A stretch of 64,000 bases of DNA, taken from positions 78,705 through 142,704 of the forward strand of contig NZ_JSBW02000051.1 of NCBI RefSeq assembly GCF_000772705.2. The letters run 5' to 3'. The notes beneath the pieces were generated by a model. The model did not search any database, was not told where the DNA came from, and was given only the letters and a program-made list of their open reading frames with translations. Position 1 is the first letter of the stretch. Every line of letters begins with the position of its first letter. The translations under genes and the position numbers were made by a program. Below are positions 43,720-53,329 of this stretch, one piece after another. The DNA is from Xanthomonas vasicola. Lineage in GTDB: Bacteria; Pseudomonadota; Gammaproteobacteria; Xanthomonadales; Xanthomonadaceae.

Positions 43720-44414
43720 GTCACTTGCTCGATCAGCTGTTTCCACTCGGTCACGCCATCGCGCGCAACGACGATGTGCTCACCGGCAGTGCGACTACTG
43801 CAGCCGGCGAAGTCACCGTGATCGGCACCGCCAACAAGCTCGAAGTGGGTGTTGATCACGCCTTGGCATTGGCTGCCACCGTCTTGGCAAGCACGCGTGC
43901 GCACCCGCAGCGCCCGATCGTGATGCTGGCCGATACCGCCGGGCAGCGGCTGGCGCGGCGCGACGAATTGCTCGGCATCAATGGCTATTTCGCGCATCTG
44001 GCCCGGTCGCTGGATCTGGCACGCAAGCGCGGCGCGCGGCTGGTCACGCTGGTGTATGGCGAATCGGTCAGTGGTGGATTTCTGTCGTTCGGCTTGATGG
44101 CCGACCATATCCACGCACTGCCCGATGCGCAGATTCGCGTCATGGATCTGCGTGCGATGGCACGCGTGACCAAACAATCGGTCGATACCTTGCAGGCATT
44201 GAGCAAGAGCTCGCCGGTATTCGCACCGGGCGTGGAAAATTACGTGCGCATGGGCGCGGTGGAATCGCTGTGGGAGGGCGACCTGGCCCAGGCACTGCTC
44301 GATGCACTTGCCGCACATGCCGATGGCGACCAGCGCCGCGCACTCGGCGCGCAACGCGGCGGGCGCACGCTGGCGCGCGATGTTGCCACGGCTGTGACAG
44401 CAGGCGAGGCCTGA
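43710..44414 (+). CDS. mdcE: Malonate decarboxylase, gamma subunit
   Basis: This 234-aa partner of MdcD has [16 protein letters not shown] near residue 50, [21 protein letters not shown] near 70-90 and [19 protein letters not shown] near 115-133, again a crotonase/carboxyltransferase-like core. The start overlaps the mdcD stop by 10 nt, which couples the two subunits' synthesis. Confidence 0.95.
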   Translation: MELSHLLDQLFPLGHAIARNDDVLTGSATTAAGEVTVIGTANKLEVGVDHALALAATVLASTRAHPQRPIVMLADTAGQRLARRDELLGINGYFAHLARSLDLARKRGARLVTLVYGESVSGGFLSFGLMADHIHALPDAQIRVMDLRAMARVTKQSVDTLQALSKSSPVFAPGVENYVRMGAVESLWEGDLAQALLDALAAHADGDQRRALGAQRGGRTLARDVATAVTAGEA

Positions 44415-44416
44415 GC

Positions 44417-45058
44417 ATGGCCGGCCGCCACGCCCTGGTGTGGTTGCGCGGCGACGCACAGTGGCAAGCCATTACGCCGGGCGCCCAGTTGCGGCTGCAG
44501 CAGTGGTTCGCTGCTGGCTTGCCAGCGGTAGTGGCGCGTTGCGATGGCAGCCAGTCAGCAGGCACCCTGCGGCTTGGTGTGCCGCTGCCGCCCAGCGAGG
44601 GCAAGCAGCGTTTGGCGCTCCAGGCGCACGTGGCCGATATCGCACGCTGCACGGCGCCGCTGACATTGGACGCGGTGTTGCCACATGCGCCTGTCGCGGT
44701 GCTGCCGGCATTGCAGGCCTTGCTCGCTCAAACACACGCGCAAGCATTGCACCCGCGTGTCTTCGGCAGCTTTGCCTGGCAAGCCCTGACCGGCCAGATG
44801 TACGTGCACGCGCAATCGGATCTCGACCTGCTCTGGTCCATCGAAATGCCCGAGCACGCACACGCAGTGGTGGCACTGCTGCAGCGCTGGGAGCAATGTT
44901 ATCGGCTACGTGCCGATGGCGAACTGCTGCTGCCCGACGACAACGCAGTGAACTGGCGCGAATACGCCGGCAACGCGCAGCAGGTGTTGGTGAAATCTAA
45001 CCGAGGCTGCCGGCTGCTGCCGCGTGCCGCGCTGTTTCCAGTATGGAGTGCGGCATGA
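44417..45058 (+). CDS. mdcG: Malonate decarboxylase holo-ACP synthase (phosphoribosyl-dephospho-CoA transferase)
   Basis: This 213-aa nucleotidyltransferase attaches the prosthetic group to MdcC. The catalytic D-x-D is in AQSDLDLLW (near residue 137). [16 protein letters not shown] precedes it. The start is 2 nt after the mdcE stop and the stop overlaps the mdcB start (ATGA). Confidence 0.93.
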   Translation: MAGRHALVWLRGDAQWQAITPGAQLRLQQWFAAGLPAVVARCDGSQSAGTLRLGVPLPPSEGKQRLALQAHVADIARCTAPLTLDAVLPHAPVAVLPALQALLAQTHAQALHPRVFGSFAWQALTGQMYVHAQSDLDLLWSIEMPEHAHAVVALLQRWEQCYRLRADGELLLPDDNAVNWREYAGNAQQVLVKSNRGCRLLPRAALFPVWSAA

Positions 45059-45924
45059 GTGCGCAACTGCAAGCGATGTGTGTTGCCGATACGCCTATGC
45101 CGTCGCGCGAGGCTGCATATCGGCTCGGCCGCCTGGCGGTTAGCGCCCTGCATGCAGAACTGGCTTGCGCGCCCAAGCCGGGGTTGGTGACGCCGTTCGA
45201 CAGCGGCAGTCATACCGACATGGATGCATCCACCTTTGTGCGTAGCCTGTTCGCCCTGCGTGGCTATTTTGTCGCTCTTGCCCAAGCCGGCATCGACCAC
45301 GCGTCGTTCGAGCGGCTGCGTCAGCTGGGGATCGAGGCCGAGGCCGCGATGCTGCGCGCCACGTGTGGCACCAACACACATCGTGGTGCGATCTTCAGCC
45401 TGGGCTTGCTGACGGCGCAGGCGGCACGCCTGCGTGTTGCGCACGGCCGGCGACCCACTGCAGAAGAGATCTGCGATGGCGTACGCATGTGGCGCGATGC
45501 ATTGCAGGCTGCACCGGTGAATCCGCAGAGCAATGGCCAGCGCGTACGTGCGCAGTACCGCATCAGCGGGGTGCGCGAACAGGCCGCCGCGGGATACCCA
45601 TTGCTGCGCGAGATCGCACTTCCTGCGTTGCGCAGCGCACTTGACGGTGGCGCCACGCGGGAAGCGGCGTTGGCACAAACCCTGATGCAGCTCATTGCCG
45701 CGGTGGATGATCTCAATCTATTGCATCGTGGTGGGCCCGACGGGCTGGCGTTTGCCAAAGCGCAGGCAGCAGCCTTCCTTGCCGACGGCGGCATCGCACA
45801 ACCACAGTGGCGCGTGCGCTTGCATGCGATCGGCCGGCAGTTCGTCGCGCGTCGCCTGAGTCCCGGTGGCAGCGCAGATCTATTGGCCTGCGCATGGTTC
45901 CTGCATCGGCAGGAGATGGTATGA
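45055..45924 (+). CDS. mdcB: Triphosphoribosyl-dephospho-CoA synthase
   Basis: This 289-aa protein of the CitG/MdcB family makes the precursor of the MdcC prosthetic group from ATP and dephospho-CoA. Motifs are [20 protein letters not shown] (about residues 37-56), [20 protein letters not shown] (about 104-123) and [10 protein letters not shown] (about 221-230). The ATG at 45055 overlaps the mdcG stop by 4 nt. Confidence 0.93.
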   Translation: MSAQLQAMCVADTPMPSREAAYRLGRLAVSALHAELACAPKPGLVTPFDSGSHTDMDASTFVRSLFALRGYFVALAQAGIDHASFERLRQLGIEAEAAMLRATCGTNTHRGAIFSLGLLTAQAARLRVAHGRRPTAEEICDGVRMWRDALQAAPVNPQSNGQRVRAQYRISGVREQAAAGYPLLREIALPALRSALDGGATREAALAQTLMQLIAAVDDLNLLHRGGPDGLAFAKAQAAAFLADGGIAQPQWRVRLHAIGRQFVARRLSPGGSADLLACAWFLHRQEMV

Positions 45925-46150
45925 GCTGCGTTTGCCTTATATCAGTCGATCAAACACCGCATGCGCGCATGCAGTGCAGCAGCGTTTTGCTGGCGGATGC
46001 GGTTAGCGCTGTACTGCGGCCATTCGCAGCAGATGTTGCACGTTGCTCATCAATGCGAGTCCGCATCCAAGTGTCCAGGCACATCTGCCGCAACATGGAA
46101 CGTGGCAACGCGCGCGCACAGCATTCCAACCGAATCAGGCAGGCCACCGC

Positions 46151-47071
46151 ATGAGCCTGGCCGTGCTCTGCCCAGGCCAAGGCGGCCAACACGCCGAGAT
46201 GTTCGCGCGCGTCGCCGATGCACCTGCGGCAGCCGCCGTCATCGCAAGCGCACACGGTGTGCTTGGCGCCGCGCCGCAGACCGTCGCTGCAGATCCAGGC
46301 CGCTACGCCAATGCCATCGCCCAACCATTGGTATGCGCCGGCACGCTGGCCCATTGGCAGGCACTACACGCGCAGCTTCCAACGCCGCTGCTGGTGCTCG
46401 GTTACAGCGTCGGCGAGCTGGCAGCGCATGCGGTTGCCGGCAGCATGTCTGTCGACACCTGCCTGCAGTTGGCCGTGACGCGCGCAAGGTTGATGGATGC
46501 CGCCAGCCCGCAACAGGCAGGGCTGATGGCAGTGGTCGGTCTGCCGTTGCGCGTGCTCGAAACGCTCTGCCAAACGCACGGTGCAGCACTTGCCATCATC
46601 AACGGTGATGACCACGCCGTGCTTGGCGGCCCACGCGATGCATTGAAGGTGCTTGGTGATGCTGCAACCGCACAAGGCGCACGCGTCACGCTGCTGCCGG
46701 TGAGCGTGCCGGCACACACGCCTTGGTTAAGCGCGGCTGCCGAAGGCTTCGCCCTTGAATTGGCAGAGGCACAGCTCAACGCGCCCACGCTGCGCGTGCT
46801 GGCAGGCATCAATGCGCGTGCAGTCAACACGCAAGCCTTGGTGATCGACACACTCTCCGCGCAAATCGCACAGACCGTGCGTTGGTATGACGTGCTGGTG
46901 CAAGCGGCGGAACGCGGCGCGCGTGTGTTTCTCGAACTCGGGCCTGGCAGCGCATTGGCGCGCATGGCGCGCGAAGTATTACCGGAATGCCAGGTGCGTT
47001 CGGTAGATGAATTCCACAGCACCGACGGTGTTGTCGAGTGGGTCACTGCTGCGTGCGAGCGCGCGGCATGA
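46151..47071 (+). CDS. mdcH: Malonate decarboxylase acyltransferase (malonyl-CoA:ACP, epsilon subunit)
   Basis: This 306-aa FabD-like acyltransferase has the N-terminal CPGQGGQ, the nucleophile Ser in LGYSVGELAAH (near residue 84) and the His of VPAHTPWL (near 192). It loads the carrier with its first acyl group to start the decarboxylation cycle. A 226-nt gap separates it from mdcB, unlike the tight spacing of the other genes; no extra gene is seen in that gap, which may hold a secondary promoter. Confidence 0.92.
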   Translation: MSLAVLCPGQGGQHAEMFARVADAPAAAAVIASAHGVLGAAPQTVAADPGRYANAIAQPLVCAGTLAHWQALHAQLPTPLLVLGYSVGELAAHAVAGSMSVDTCLQLAVTRARLMDAASPQQAGLMAVVGLPLRVLETLCQTHGAALAIINGDDHAVLGGPRDALKVLGDAATAQGARVTLLPVSVPAHTPWLSAAAEGFALELAEAQLNAPTLRVLAGINARAVNTQALVIDTLSAQIAQTVRWYDVLVQAAERGARVFLELGPGSALARMAREVLPECQVRSVDEFHSTDGVVEWVTAACERAA

Positions 47072-47158
47072 CGATCAGGTAGGTCCTGCACATGGTGTAA
47101 CCCTGGGATGGCGGGTGGCCATCTGTGCTGTACGCGTATCAGGTGTCTGGGAGGGCGC

Positions 47159-48514
47159 ATGACCCCGCAAATTGCAACGATTCTTGGCTTGGTACTCATG
47201 TTCATCGTTGCCACCGCATTGCCCATCAACATGGGTGCGGTGGCCTTCGCGCTGGCGTTCATCATTGGCGGCGTGTGGGTGGGGCTGGAGGGCAAGGAGG
47301 TACTTGCCGGCTTTCCCGGCGACCTGTTCCTTACCCTGGTCGGTATTACCTATCTGTTCGCCATCGCGCAGAAGAACGGCACCATCGATTTGCTCGTGCA
47401 CTGGGCGGTACGCGCGGTACGTGGACGCATCGTCGCCATCCCGTGGGTCATGTTTGTCATCACCGGTTTACTCACCGCCTTCGGCGCGCTGGGGCCGGCG
47501 GCAGTGGCCATCATCGGGCCGGTGGCGCTGCGCTTTGCCAAGCAGTACCGCATCAATCCGTTGATGATGGGCTTGCTGGTGATTCACGGCGCGCAGGGCG
47601 GCGGGTTTTCGCCGATCAGCGTGTACGGCGGCATCACCAACAAGGTGGTCGAAAAAGCCAGGCTGGACGTCAGCGAGATGGCGGTATTTCTTACCAGCCT
47701 GGGCTTCAATCTGATGATGGCGATCATCTGCTTCTGTGCCTTCGGTGGATTGAAGTTGATGCGCCGGCAGGAGCTGTCGCTGGCCGATGCGCAATACGTG
47801 CCCATTGCCGGCGACCAGGCATCGCACCGCGGCTTCGCGATCGAAGGGCATGGCGCGCTGGTGACGCCGGGCGGCGGCACCTTGTCCACCGACCCGCTGG
47901 CATTGGAGGCGGTATCGATCACCCGCGACCGCGTGATTACCTTGATCGGCCTGCTGGGCCTGGGCGTTGCCGCGCTGATCTACAACCTCAACGTCGGCCT
48001 GGTCTCGATCACGGTGGCGGTGGCATTGGCGCTGATCTCGCCCAACGCACAGAAAGGCGCGGTGGACGGCATCAGTTGGTCCACCGTGCTGCTGATCAGC
48101 GGCGTGGTGACCTACATCGCCGTGCTGGAAAAATCTGGCGCAGTGGACTACATCGGCGCCGGCGTGTCGCATATCGGCATGCCGCTGTTGGGCGCTTTGC
48201 TGGTCTGCTATGTGGGCGGGATTGTGTCTGCGTTCGCCTCGTCGGCAGCAGTGTTAGGCGCCACCATTCCGCTGGCGGTGCCGTTCCTGATGCAGGGCCA
48301 CCTGGGCGCGGCCGGGGTGATCTGCGCGTTGGCGGTATCGTCCACCATCGTCGATGTCAGTCCGTTTTCCACCAACGGCGCGTTGGTGGTGGCCTCGGCC
48401 GCCAAGGAAGAACGCGATGGCCTGTTCCGCCGCTTCCTGATCTATAGCGGCCTGGTGGTGTTGCTGGGGCCGCTGGCGGCGTGGCTGGTGTTCGTGGTGC
48501 CGGGCTGGCTGTGA
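47159..48514 (+). CDS. SLC13/MatC-like dicarboxylate permease, probable malonate transporter
   Basis: This 451-aa inner-membrane protein has about 11-12 hydrophobic segments, starting IATILGLVLMFIVATALPIN. It has the family's reentrant-loop motifs AFGALGPAAVAIIGPVA, GGFSPISVYGGITN (about residues 145-158) and the C-terminal SSTIVDVSPFSTNGALVV (about 400-417), typical of ion-coupled dicarboxylate carriers of the MatC type. Position directly after mdcH makes malonate the likely substrate. GGGAGGG precedes the ATG. Confidence 0.88.
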   Translation: MTPQIATILGLVLMFIVATALPINMGAVAFALAFIIGGVWVGLEGKEVLAGFPGDLFLTLVGITYLFAIAQKNGTIDLLVHWAVRAVRGRIVAIPWVMFVITGLLTAFGALGPAAVAIIGPVALRFAKQYRINPLMMGLLVIHGAQGGGFSPISVYGGITNKVVEKARLDVSEMAVFLTSLGFNLMMAIICFCAFGGLKLMRRQELSLADAQYVPIAGDQASHRGFAIEGHGALVTPGGGTLSTDPLALEAVSITRDRVITLIGLLGLGVAALIYNLNVGLVSITVAVALALISPNAQKGAVDGISWSTVLLISGVVTYIAVLEKSGAVDYIGAGVSHIGMPLLGALLVCYVGGIVSAFASSAAVLGATIPLAVPFLMQGHLGAAGVICALAVSSTIVDVSPFSTNGALVVASAAKEERDGLFRRFLIYSGLVVLLGPLAAWLVFVVPGWL

Positions 48515-48539
48515 TTTGGCCCGTCCGCCACAGCGTCGC

Positions 48540-48566
48540 GGGGCGCCCACGTAGAATGGGCGCCCC
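48540..48566. promoter_or_regulatory. Palindrome around a -10 hexamer upstream of the GntR gene
   Basis: GGGGCGCCCA (48540-48549) and TGGGCGCCCC (48557-48566) form a perfect 10-bp stem whose loop holds TAGAA, so TAGAAT reads as a -10 box at 48552-48557. It could be an operator or a terminator without a T run for the permease gene. Confidence 0.45.
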
Positions 48567-48593
48567 CACCCTCACGCCGATGACCTGCCCACC

Positions 48594-49313
48594 ATGACCC
48601 TCGCTCCTGATTCGCGCGCCTCCAAAAAGCGCGTGCCGCTGTACGAGGAAGTGGCCGAGCGCCTGCGTCAGAAGATCTACGACTACGCACTGCCGCCGGG
48701 CGAATGGATCGACGAGCCAGCCCTGGCCGAGGAACTCGGCATCAGCCGCACGCCATTGCGGGAAAGTCTCAAACTGCTTGCTGCCGAAGGCCTGGTGCAA
48801 CTGGATGCCGGCCGCGGCAGCCGGGTCACGCGGCTGACGCTGGAAGACCTCAATCAATTGTTCCCGGTGATGGCGATGCTGGAAGGCCGTTGCGCGCACG
48901 ATGCGGTCAAGCGCATCGATGCGGCCGGCGTGCAACGGCTGGAAGAACTGCACGCGGCCATGGAAGCCGCATCGGCAGCCGGCGATGTGGCCGAGTACTA
49001 CCGCAACAATTATCTGATCCACGAAACCGTGCAGCAGTACGCCGGCAATCCATGGTTGATCCGGGTGACGCACGATCTGCACCGCATCTTGAAGATGCAT
49101 CGCGGCCGTCAGTTGCTGACACCGGGGCGCATGGCGCAATCGCTGGCAGAACATCGTGCGCTGATGGACTGCGTGCGACGCGGCGATGCCGAAGGCGCCG
49201 AGCGCACCATGCACGGGCATCTGCTGAGCCAGGGCCAGGCCCTGGCAGCCTATGTTGCGTCAGGGGGGATGTTGAACGTGCCGGCGCCGTTGCCGCGGGT
49301 GGGCGGGGTGTAG
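48594..49313 (+). CDS. GntR-family regulator, FCD (FadR-type) subgroup
   Basis: This 239-aa regulator has an N-terminal winged helix-turn-helix (about residues 16-80: LAEELGISRTPLRESLKLL, then AAEGLVQLDAGRGSRVTRL). The C-terminal all-helical FCD domain carries the metal-binding set: NNYLIHETVQQYAGNPW, AEHRALMDCVRRGD and the final MHGHL. Its place after the malonate genes parallels MdcY-type repressors, so it most likely controls the mdc operon through the inverted repeat at 40665. Confidence 0.9.
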   Translation: MTLAPDSRASKKRVPLYEEVAERLRQKIYDYALPPGEWIDEPALAEELGISRTPLRESLKLLAAEGLVQLDAGRGSRVTRLTLEDLNQLFPVMAMLEGRCAHDAVKRIDAAGVQRLEELHAAMEAASAAGDVAEYYRNNYLIHETVQQYAGNPWLIRVTHDLHRILKMHRGRQLLTPGRMAQSLAEHRALMDCVRRGDAEGAERTMHGHLLSQGQALAAYVASGGMLNVPAPLPRVGGV

Positions 49314-49363
49314 AAGTTGGCGCTGTCCGGGCGCATCACCACGCGCATCGAGATCGCACCTTC

Positions 49364-49410
49364 CTTCTCCCATCGGGAGAAGATGCCCGAAGGGCGGATG
49401 CGGGTGCGTC
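49364..49410. repeat. Dispersed palindromic repeat (TTCTCCC family)
   Basis: CTTCTCCCATCGGGAGAAG, then ATGCCCGAAGGGCGGATGCG and GGTGCG. It is nearly the same as the copy at 39.79 kb, with related forms at 13.77 and 57.0 kb. It lies between the convergent GntR and HAD genes. Confidence 0.85.
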
Positions 49411-49462
49411 GACACGCATTACCGGCAATACCCAACTCTTGCCAATCTCCAACTCCCGCTGC

Positions 49463-50085
49463 CTACTGCCCGCTCAACGCAAGCAATTCCTCCACACGTT
49501 CGATCACCTGCGTGCCAGCCAATCCGGCAAACACGGCTGGGTGCGCGTAGCCCCAGGCGACTGCGGCAAATGGCAGGCCCACGGCCTGCGCTGCTCCCAG
49601 TCGGCGACCTGGTCGCCCACATAGACCGCTTGCAACGCAGTGTGCCCGGTGGCACGCAGCACACGACGCAGGGCGCGTTGTTTGCCCAGCAGATGCGCGC
49701 CGCCTTCGATGACGGCAAATGTGGTGCTCAGCTCCGCGCCTAGCGCGCGTTGCACGTTCTCCACGGAGTTGGACGACACCACCGCCAGCCGGGTACCCCT
49801 GGCATGCAGCGCGCTCACGGTGTGGACAATGCCGGGAAACAACGCCACCGGTGGCGCGGCGTGCATTAGCCGGATGAAGTCGGCCGCCACCCATGGCACG
49901 CGCCACGCGCTCAGTCCCGATGCCTTGAGCAACTCGCGCGTGCTTAATCGCCGCGCATCGTCGACTTCATGCGCTTGCGCCGCGCGAAAGCCATGCCGTT
50001 CGGCCAGCAGCCGCTGCGTGCTGAGGAAAAAACCAAACGAATCGGCAAGCGTGCCGTCGAAATCGAAAATGATCAGTACGGGCAT
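49463..50085 (-). pseudogene. HAD-family phosphatase (phosphoglycolate phosphatase-like), C-terminal frameshift
   Basis: From ATG 50085 the protein has DFDGTLADS (motif I, residues 8-16), LAVVSSNS (motif II), GKQRALRRVL (motif III Lys) and VYVGDQVADWE (motif IV). Near 49595 the frame then goes wrong (RRPWACHLPQS), while the family-typical end QAVGLPFAAVAWGYAHPAV, then FAGLAGTQVIERVEELLALS, is found in the -1 neighbouring frame to the stop at 49463. A one-base change therefore replaces the last ~40 residues. The four catalytic motifs survive, so residual activity is not excluded. Confidence 0.75.
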
Positions 50086-50311
50086 GGCAACGCGCGGGGC
50101 AGGGCGTCATAGCCTAACCAGGAGGATGCCGGCACCCACGCACACAGGTCCCCACATGTGCACACAGGCGACGTCGGCGACATTGATGTGGCGCGCAGCC
50201 GTTGGCACCGAAGGAAAGCCCGCGGCGATTGCACTGCATGCGTGGCCGATGCCACGTACGCGCCTTGCCGCGCCCGCCCGGCGGTGAGCGCCGTCGGTAG
50301 GACGGCTGCGC

Positions 50312-50731
50312 TCAGGCTTCGGCGAAGTGCGGCACGATCGGCGTATCGCTCTGCGCGCTTTGTTCGATGACCTTGCGCTGCATCGCGGCCAGGTACGCGT
50401 CCAGCTCTTCGGTGGAGGCGAACACGTCGCTCAGCGGCACCGCTTTGACCATATCGAAGACCTTGCGGATCTGCGGTTGCGGGTTGGTCACCAACACCTT
50501 GCCGTGGCGTGTGGCCAGCGCCTTGCGGGCCTTGAAGATGCAGCGGATGCCGGCGCTGGAGATGTATTCCACTGCGCTGAGATCCAGCACCAGTGTGGTG
50601 ATCAAGGTTCCCAGCAACGGCGACAGCGCCGCATCCAGGTCCTGGTAGGTGTGGGTGTCCAGCCGCCCGGTCAGGATGACGCGTTGACGGGTGTCTTGCG
50701 GCGGGTCGATCTGGATGGCGAGCGTGGTCAT
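50312..50731 (-). CDS. STAS-domain anti-sigma-factor antagonist
   Basis: This 139-aa single STAS domain has LDLSAVEYISSAGIRCIFKA (about residues 48-67), which includes the phosphorylatable Ser before AG. It is the third gene of a partner-switching operon and overlaps the kinase stop by 4 nt. In such modules the kinase phosphorylates the STAS Ser and the SpoIIE-type phosphatase removes the phosphate; the free STAS protein then sequesters the kinase or another target. Confidence 0.9.
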   Translation of the reverse strand: MTTLAIQIDPPQDTRQRVILTGRLDTHTYQDLDAALSPLLGTLITTLVLDLSAVEYISSAGIRCIFKARKALATRHGKVLVTNPQPQIRKVFDMVKAVPLSDVFASTEELDAYLAAMQRKVIEQSAQSDTPIVPHFAEA

Positions 50732-51159
50732 GACAAGGCCTCGGGGACAGGGGCGTACGGATGAAACAGGGTGACGCGCACCACGTTATATGCACCATCG
50801 CGGCGGTAGTCGATGTGATCGGCGAACTGATGCACCAGAAACAACCCCAGCCCGCCGACGGTGCGGTCGTCGAGCGGGCTGGTCACGTCCGGCATGGGCG
50901 CGGTGCAGGGGTCGAAGGCGTTGCCCGGGTCGTGCATCTCCAGCACCAGGGCCTGCGGGTCCAGCTGCAACTGCAGGCGCAATGGCTGTGCAGCGCACTG
51001 GCCGTGGGTCAGCGCATTGCAACCGAGCTCTTCCACGATCAGCCGCACCTGGCCGATCCGCTCGGCGTGCAGGCCCTCGCGCGTGAGCGACTGTTCCAGT
51101 GCATCGTTGGCGCCGGCCAGCTGGGCCAACGATGGCGCAATCGCCAAATCGAGCTTCAT
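50728..51159 (-). CDS. RsbW-like serine kinase/anti-sigma factor (HATPase_c)
   Basis: The 143-aa GHKL ATPase has an N box VEELGCNALTHG (about residues 44-55), MHDPGNAFDP as the G1 box and VGGLGLFLVHQFAD as the G2 box. The start at 51159 overlaps the phosphatase stop by 4 nt. No sigma factor lies next to it, so its output target is unknown. Confidence 0.9.
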   Translation of the reverse strand: MKLDLAIAPSLAQLAGANDALEQSLTREGLHAERIGQVRLIVEELGCNALTHGQCAAQPLRLQLQLDPQALVLEMHDPGNAFDPCTAPMPDVTSPLDDRTVGGLGLFLVHQFADHIDYRRDGAYNVVRVTLFHPYAPVPEALS

Positions 51160-53180
51160 GGAGTCGTTGCCTTTCCGGGCGCGTCCCGGCCAGCGGTTGC
51201 GACCCGCCCAGCATGCTCCTGGCGCAGCCGGATCGCCAGCAGCGTGATGTCGTCGTAGGGTTCGGCTTCGCCGGTGAAGCGGGCGATGTTGGCAATCACC
51301 GCCTTGCATTGCGCCGCCGCGCTGCGGCGCGGGTCCAGCGCGGCCAGTAACCGCTGCAACCCGTAGCTGGCGCCGTGCTCATCCATCGCCTCGGTCACCC
51401 CATCGGTGTAGCCAAGCAAGGTCTGCCCAGCGCTCATGCGGCCCTGCAGCACCGGGTAGGACACCTGCGGCTCGATCCCCAGCGGCGCACCGGTTTCCAG
51501 CGGCAAGGGGTGCGCCTTGCCGTCGATATCGATCAACAGCGGCGGCTCGTGCCCGGCGCTGGCCAGCCAGTAGTCGCCGCTCACCACGTTGATCAAACCA
51601 CAGAGCACCGTGGCGAACATGCAGGTCTCGTTGTTTTCGGCCAATCGGGTGGAAGCGGCAATCAGGATGGCGTCCGGGCGCGTGTATCGGCGCGCGGCAA
51701 TTTCCAGCACGCTCACCGCGCGCGCCATGAACAGTGCCGCCGGCACGCCCTTGTCGGAGACATCGCCCACCACGAACCACAGCAAGCCCGGTTCGGTTTC
51801 GACGAAGTGGTAAAAGTCGCCGCCTACCGCCTTGGCCGGTTCCAGCCACGCGCAGGTTTCCAGATGCGAACTGGCGCGGTCGAAGGTGCGCCCGGAAGGC
51901 AGCATCGCCTGCTGGATTTCGCGCGCAATCTGCAGCTCGCTGTGCATGCGCTCGCGTGCGGCGGTCATCTCGCCGATCTCGGCGATATGGTGGCGGATCG
52001 CATCGCGTGCGCTATCGAAGGCGCGTGCCATCACGCCTACTTCGTCGTCGCGTTCGATGTGCTGCAACGGATATTCGAATTCGCCACGACGGAAATGCTC
52101 GGCGGTATCGGTCAGTTCTTCGATCGGCCGCGTCAACTTGCGTGTGATCCGCCGCATCAACCACCACCACACCACGGCACCCAGTAGCGCCGCCAGCGCC
52201 ACCCACGCGGCCAGCCAGTTCAGACCCGCCAGCACATAGCCTTCCGAGGCCGACAACACGAAGGTCCAGCCGCTGCGCCCCACTGCTGCGCTATGGGTCA
52301 AAAAGCGCTCGCCATCGGGCGACGTATGTGTAAACGAAATCGGCTGGCCGGCCGCGACGGCACGTTGCAACGGCCGCAGATCCGGCCGCGACCGGGTCAC
52401 GTACGCATTCAACGAATGGTGCAGATTGAGCGCGGGGTCGGGGCTGAAAACCAGCATGCCTTCCGGCGACAACAGCATCGGCTGGATACCGATATCGCGT
52501 GGCAGCTGGTCGATGATCTCGCGCAGGTGCTGCAGCGGCAGGTCCACGCTCACCATTCCTACCGGCGCCGCATCCGGCGCATCGCCAGGTCGGCGCAGCG
52601 GCAGGTTGTAGCTGGTGTACAGGCCGCCGCCATTGGCATCCAGGGACGGCTCGGACCACCACGCGCGGCCTTCGCGCTGGGTGCGCAGATACCAGGGCAT
52701 CACGCGATAGTCGTAACCCAATTCCAGTGCGGATTTCTCCGTCACACGCGTGCCGCTGCGATGCACGTACCAGACAAACCCGCTGTCGCCGGCCTTTTGC
52801 GTGCGCGGTTCGATGATCAGGCGCGCCGCACCGATCTCCGGGTCGCCAGTCAGCGTGGCCAGTAGCAACGCACGCAGATTGAACGGCTGCAGCCCCACGC
52901 CGCAGCTGCTGGCCGCCAATGTGCGCCCGCTTACCTGCACCGAATCCAGCAGCGCCGCCAGGCTGCGCGCGGTCTGTTCGGTCAGGCCGTCCACCTCGGT
53001 GCGCGCCGCTTCCACCAGCTCGGCGCGTGCGCCCAGGTAGAACACCGTTCCCAGCACCGTCAGCAACACCACCAGCACCGCGGTGGCCGCCAGCAGCACA
53101 CGCATGCGCAAGCTGCGATGCCAGGGCATGCGCGCGGCGACCGATGTCTGGTGGGGCAGTGATCGCGGGCGGTGGCGCAT
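51156..53180 (-). CDS. Membrane sensor phosphatase: Cache-HAMP-SpoIIE (PP2C)
   Basis: The 674-aa protein has a first transmembrane helix (about residues 27-50) and a periplasmic Cache-type sensor domain to about 310 (WYLRTQREGRAWWSEP, DLPLQHLREIIDQLP). A second helix (LAAWVALAALLGAVVWWWLM) is followed by HAMP (about 345-400) and a SpoIIE/PP2C domain with VGGDFYHF, VVGDVSDKGVPAALFMA, LLGYTDGVTEAMD and YDDITLLAI, which carry the metal Asp residues. An external signal would control dephosphorylation of the STAS protein. The start at 53180 (MRHRPRSL) is preferred over 53237. Confidence 0.9.
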   Translation of the reverse strand: MRHRPRSLPHQTSVAARMPWHRSLRMRVLLAATAVLVVLLTVLGTVFYLGARAELVEAARTEVDGLTEQTARSLAALLDSVQVSGRTLAASSCGVGLQPFNLRALLLATLTGDPEIGAARLIIEPRTQKAGDSGFVWYVHRSGTRVTEKSALELGYDYRVMPWYLRTQREGRAWWSEPSLDANGGGLYTSYNLPLRRPGDAPDAAPVGMVSVDLPLQHLREIIDQLPRDIGIQPMLLSPEGMLVFSPDPALNLHHSLNAYVTRSRPDLRPLQRAVAAGQPISFTHTSPDGERFLTHSAAVGRSGWTFVLSASEGYVLAGLNWLAAWVALAALLGAVVWWWLMRRITRKLTRPIEELTDTAEHFRRGEFEYPLQHIERDDEVGVMARAFDSARDAIRHHIAEIGEMTAARERMHSELQIAREIQQAMLPSGRTFDRASSHLETCAWLEPAKAVGGDFYHFVETEPGLLWFVVGDVSDKGVPAALFMARAVSVLEIAARRYTRPDAILIAASTRLAENNETCMFATVLCGLINVVSGDYWLASAGHEPPLLIDIDGKAHPLPLETGAPLGIEPQVSYPVLQGRMSAGQTLLGYTDGVTEAMDEHGASYGLQRLLAALDPRRSAAAQCKAVIANIARFTGEAEPYDDITLLAIRLRQEHAGRVATAGRDAPGKATTP

Positions 53181-53329
53181 GGCGCACTCTTCGTGGCAGC
53201 AGCTGCGCTGGATCATGGCAGCTTTGCTGCCATGCACAACTCTCTAGCAACCTCATCCTCACGTGTCTCGATTGACCGGCCGAACGCGAGCGGACTAGAT
53301 TGACCGCCCACCTGCCACGGAGGCCGGCC

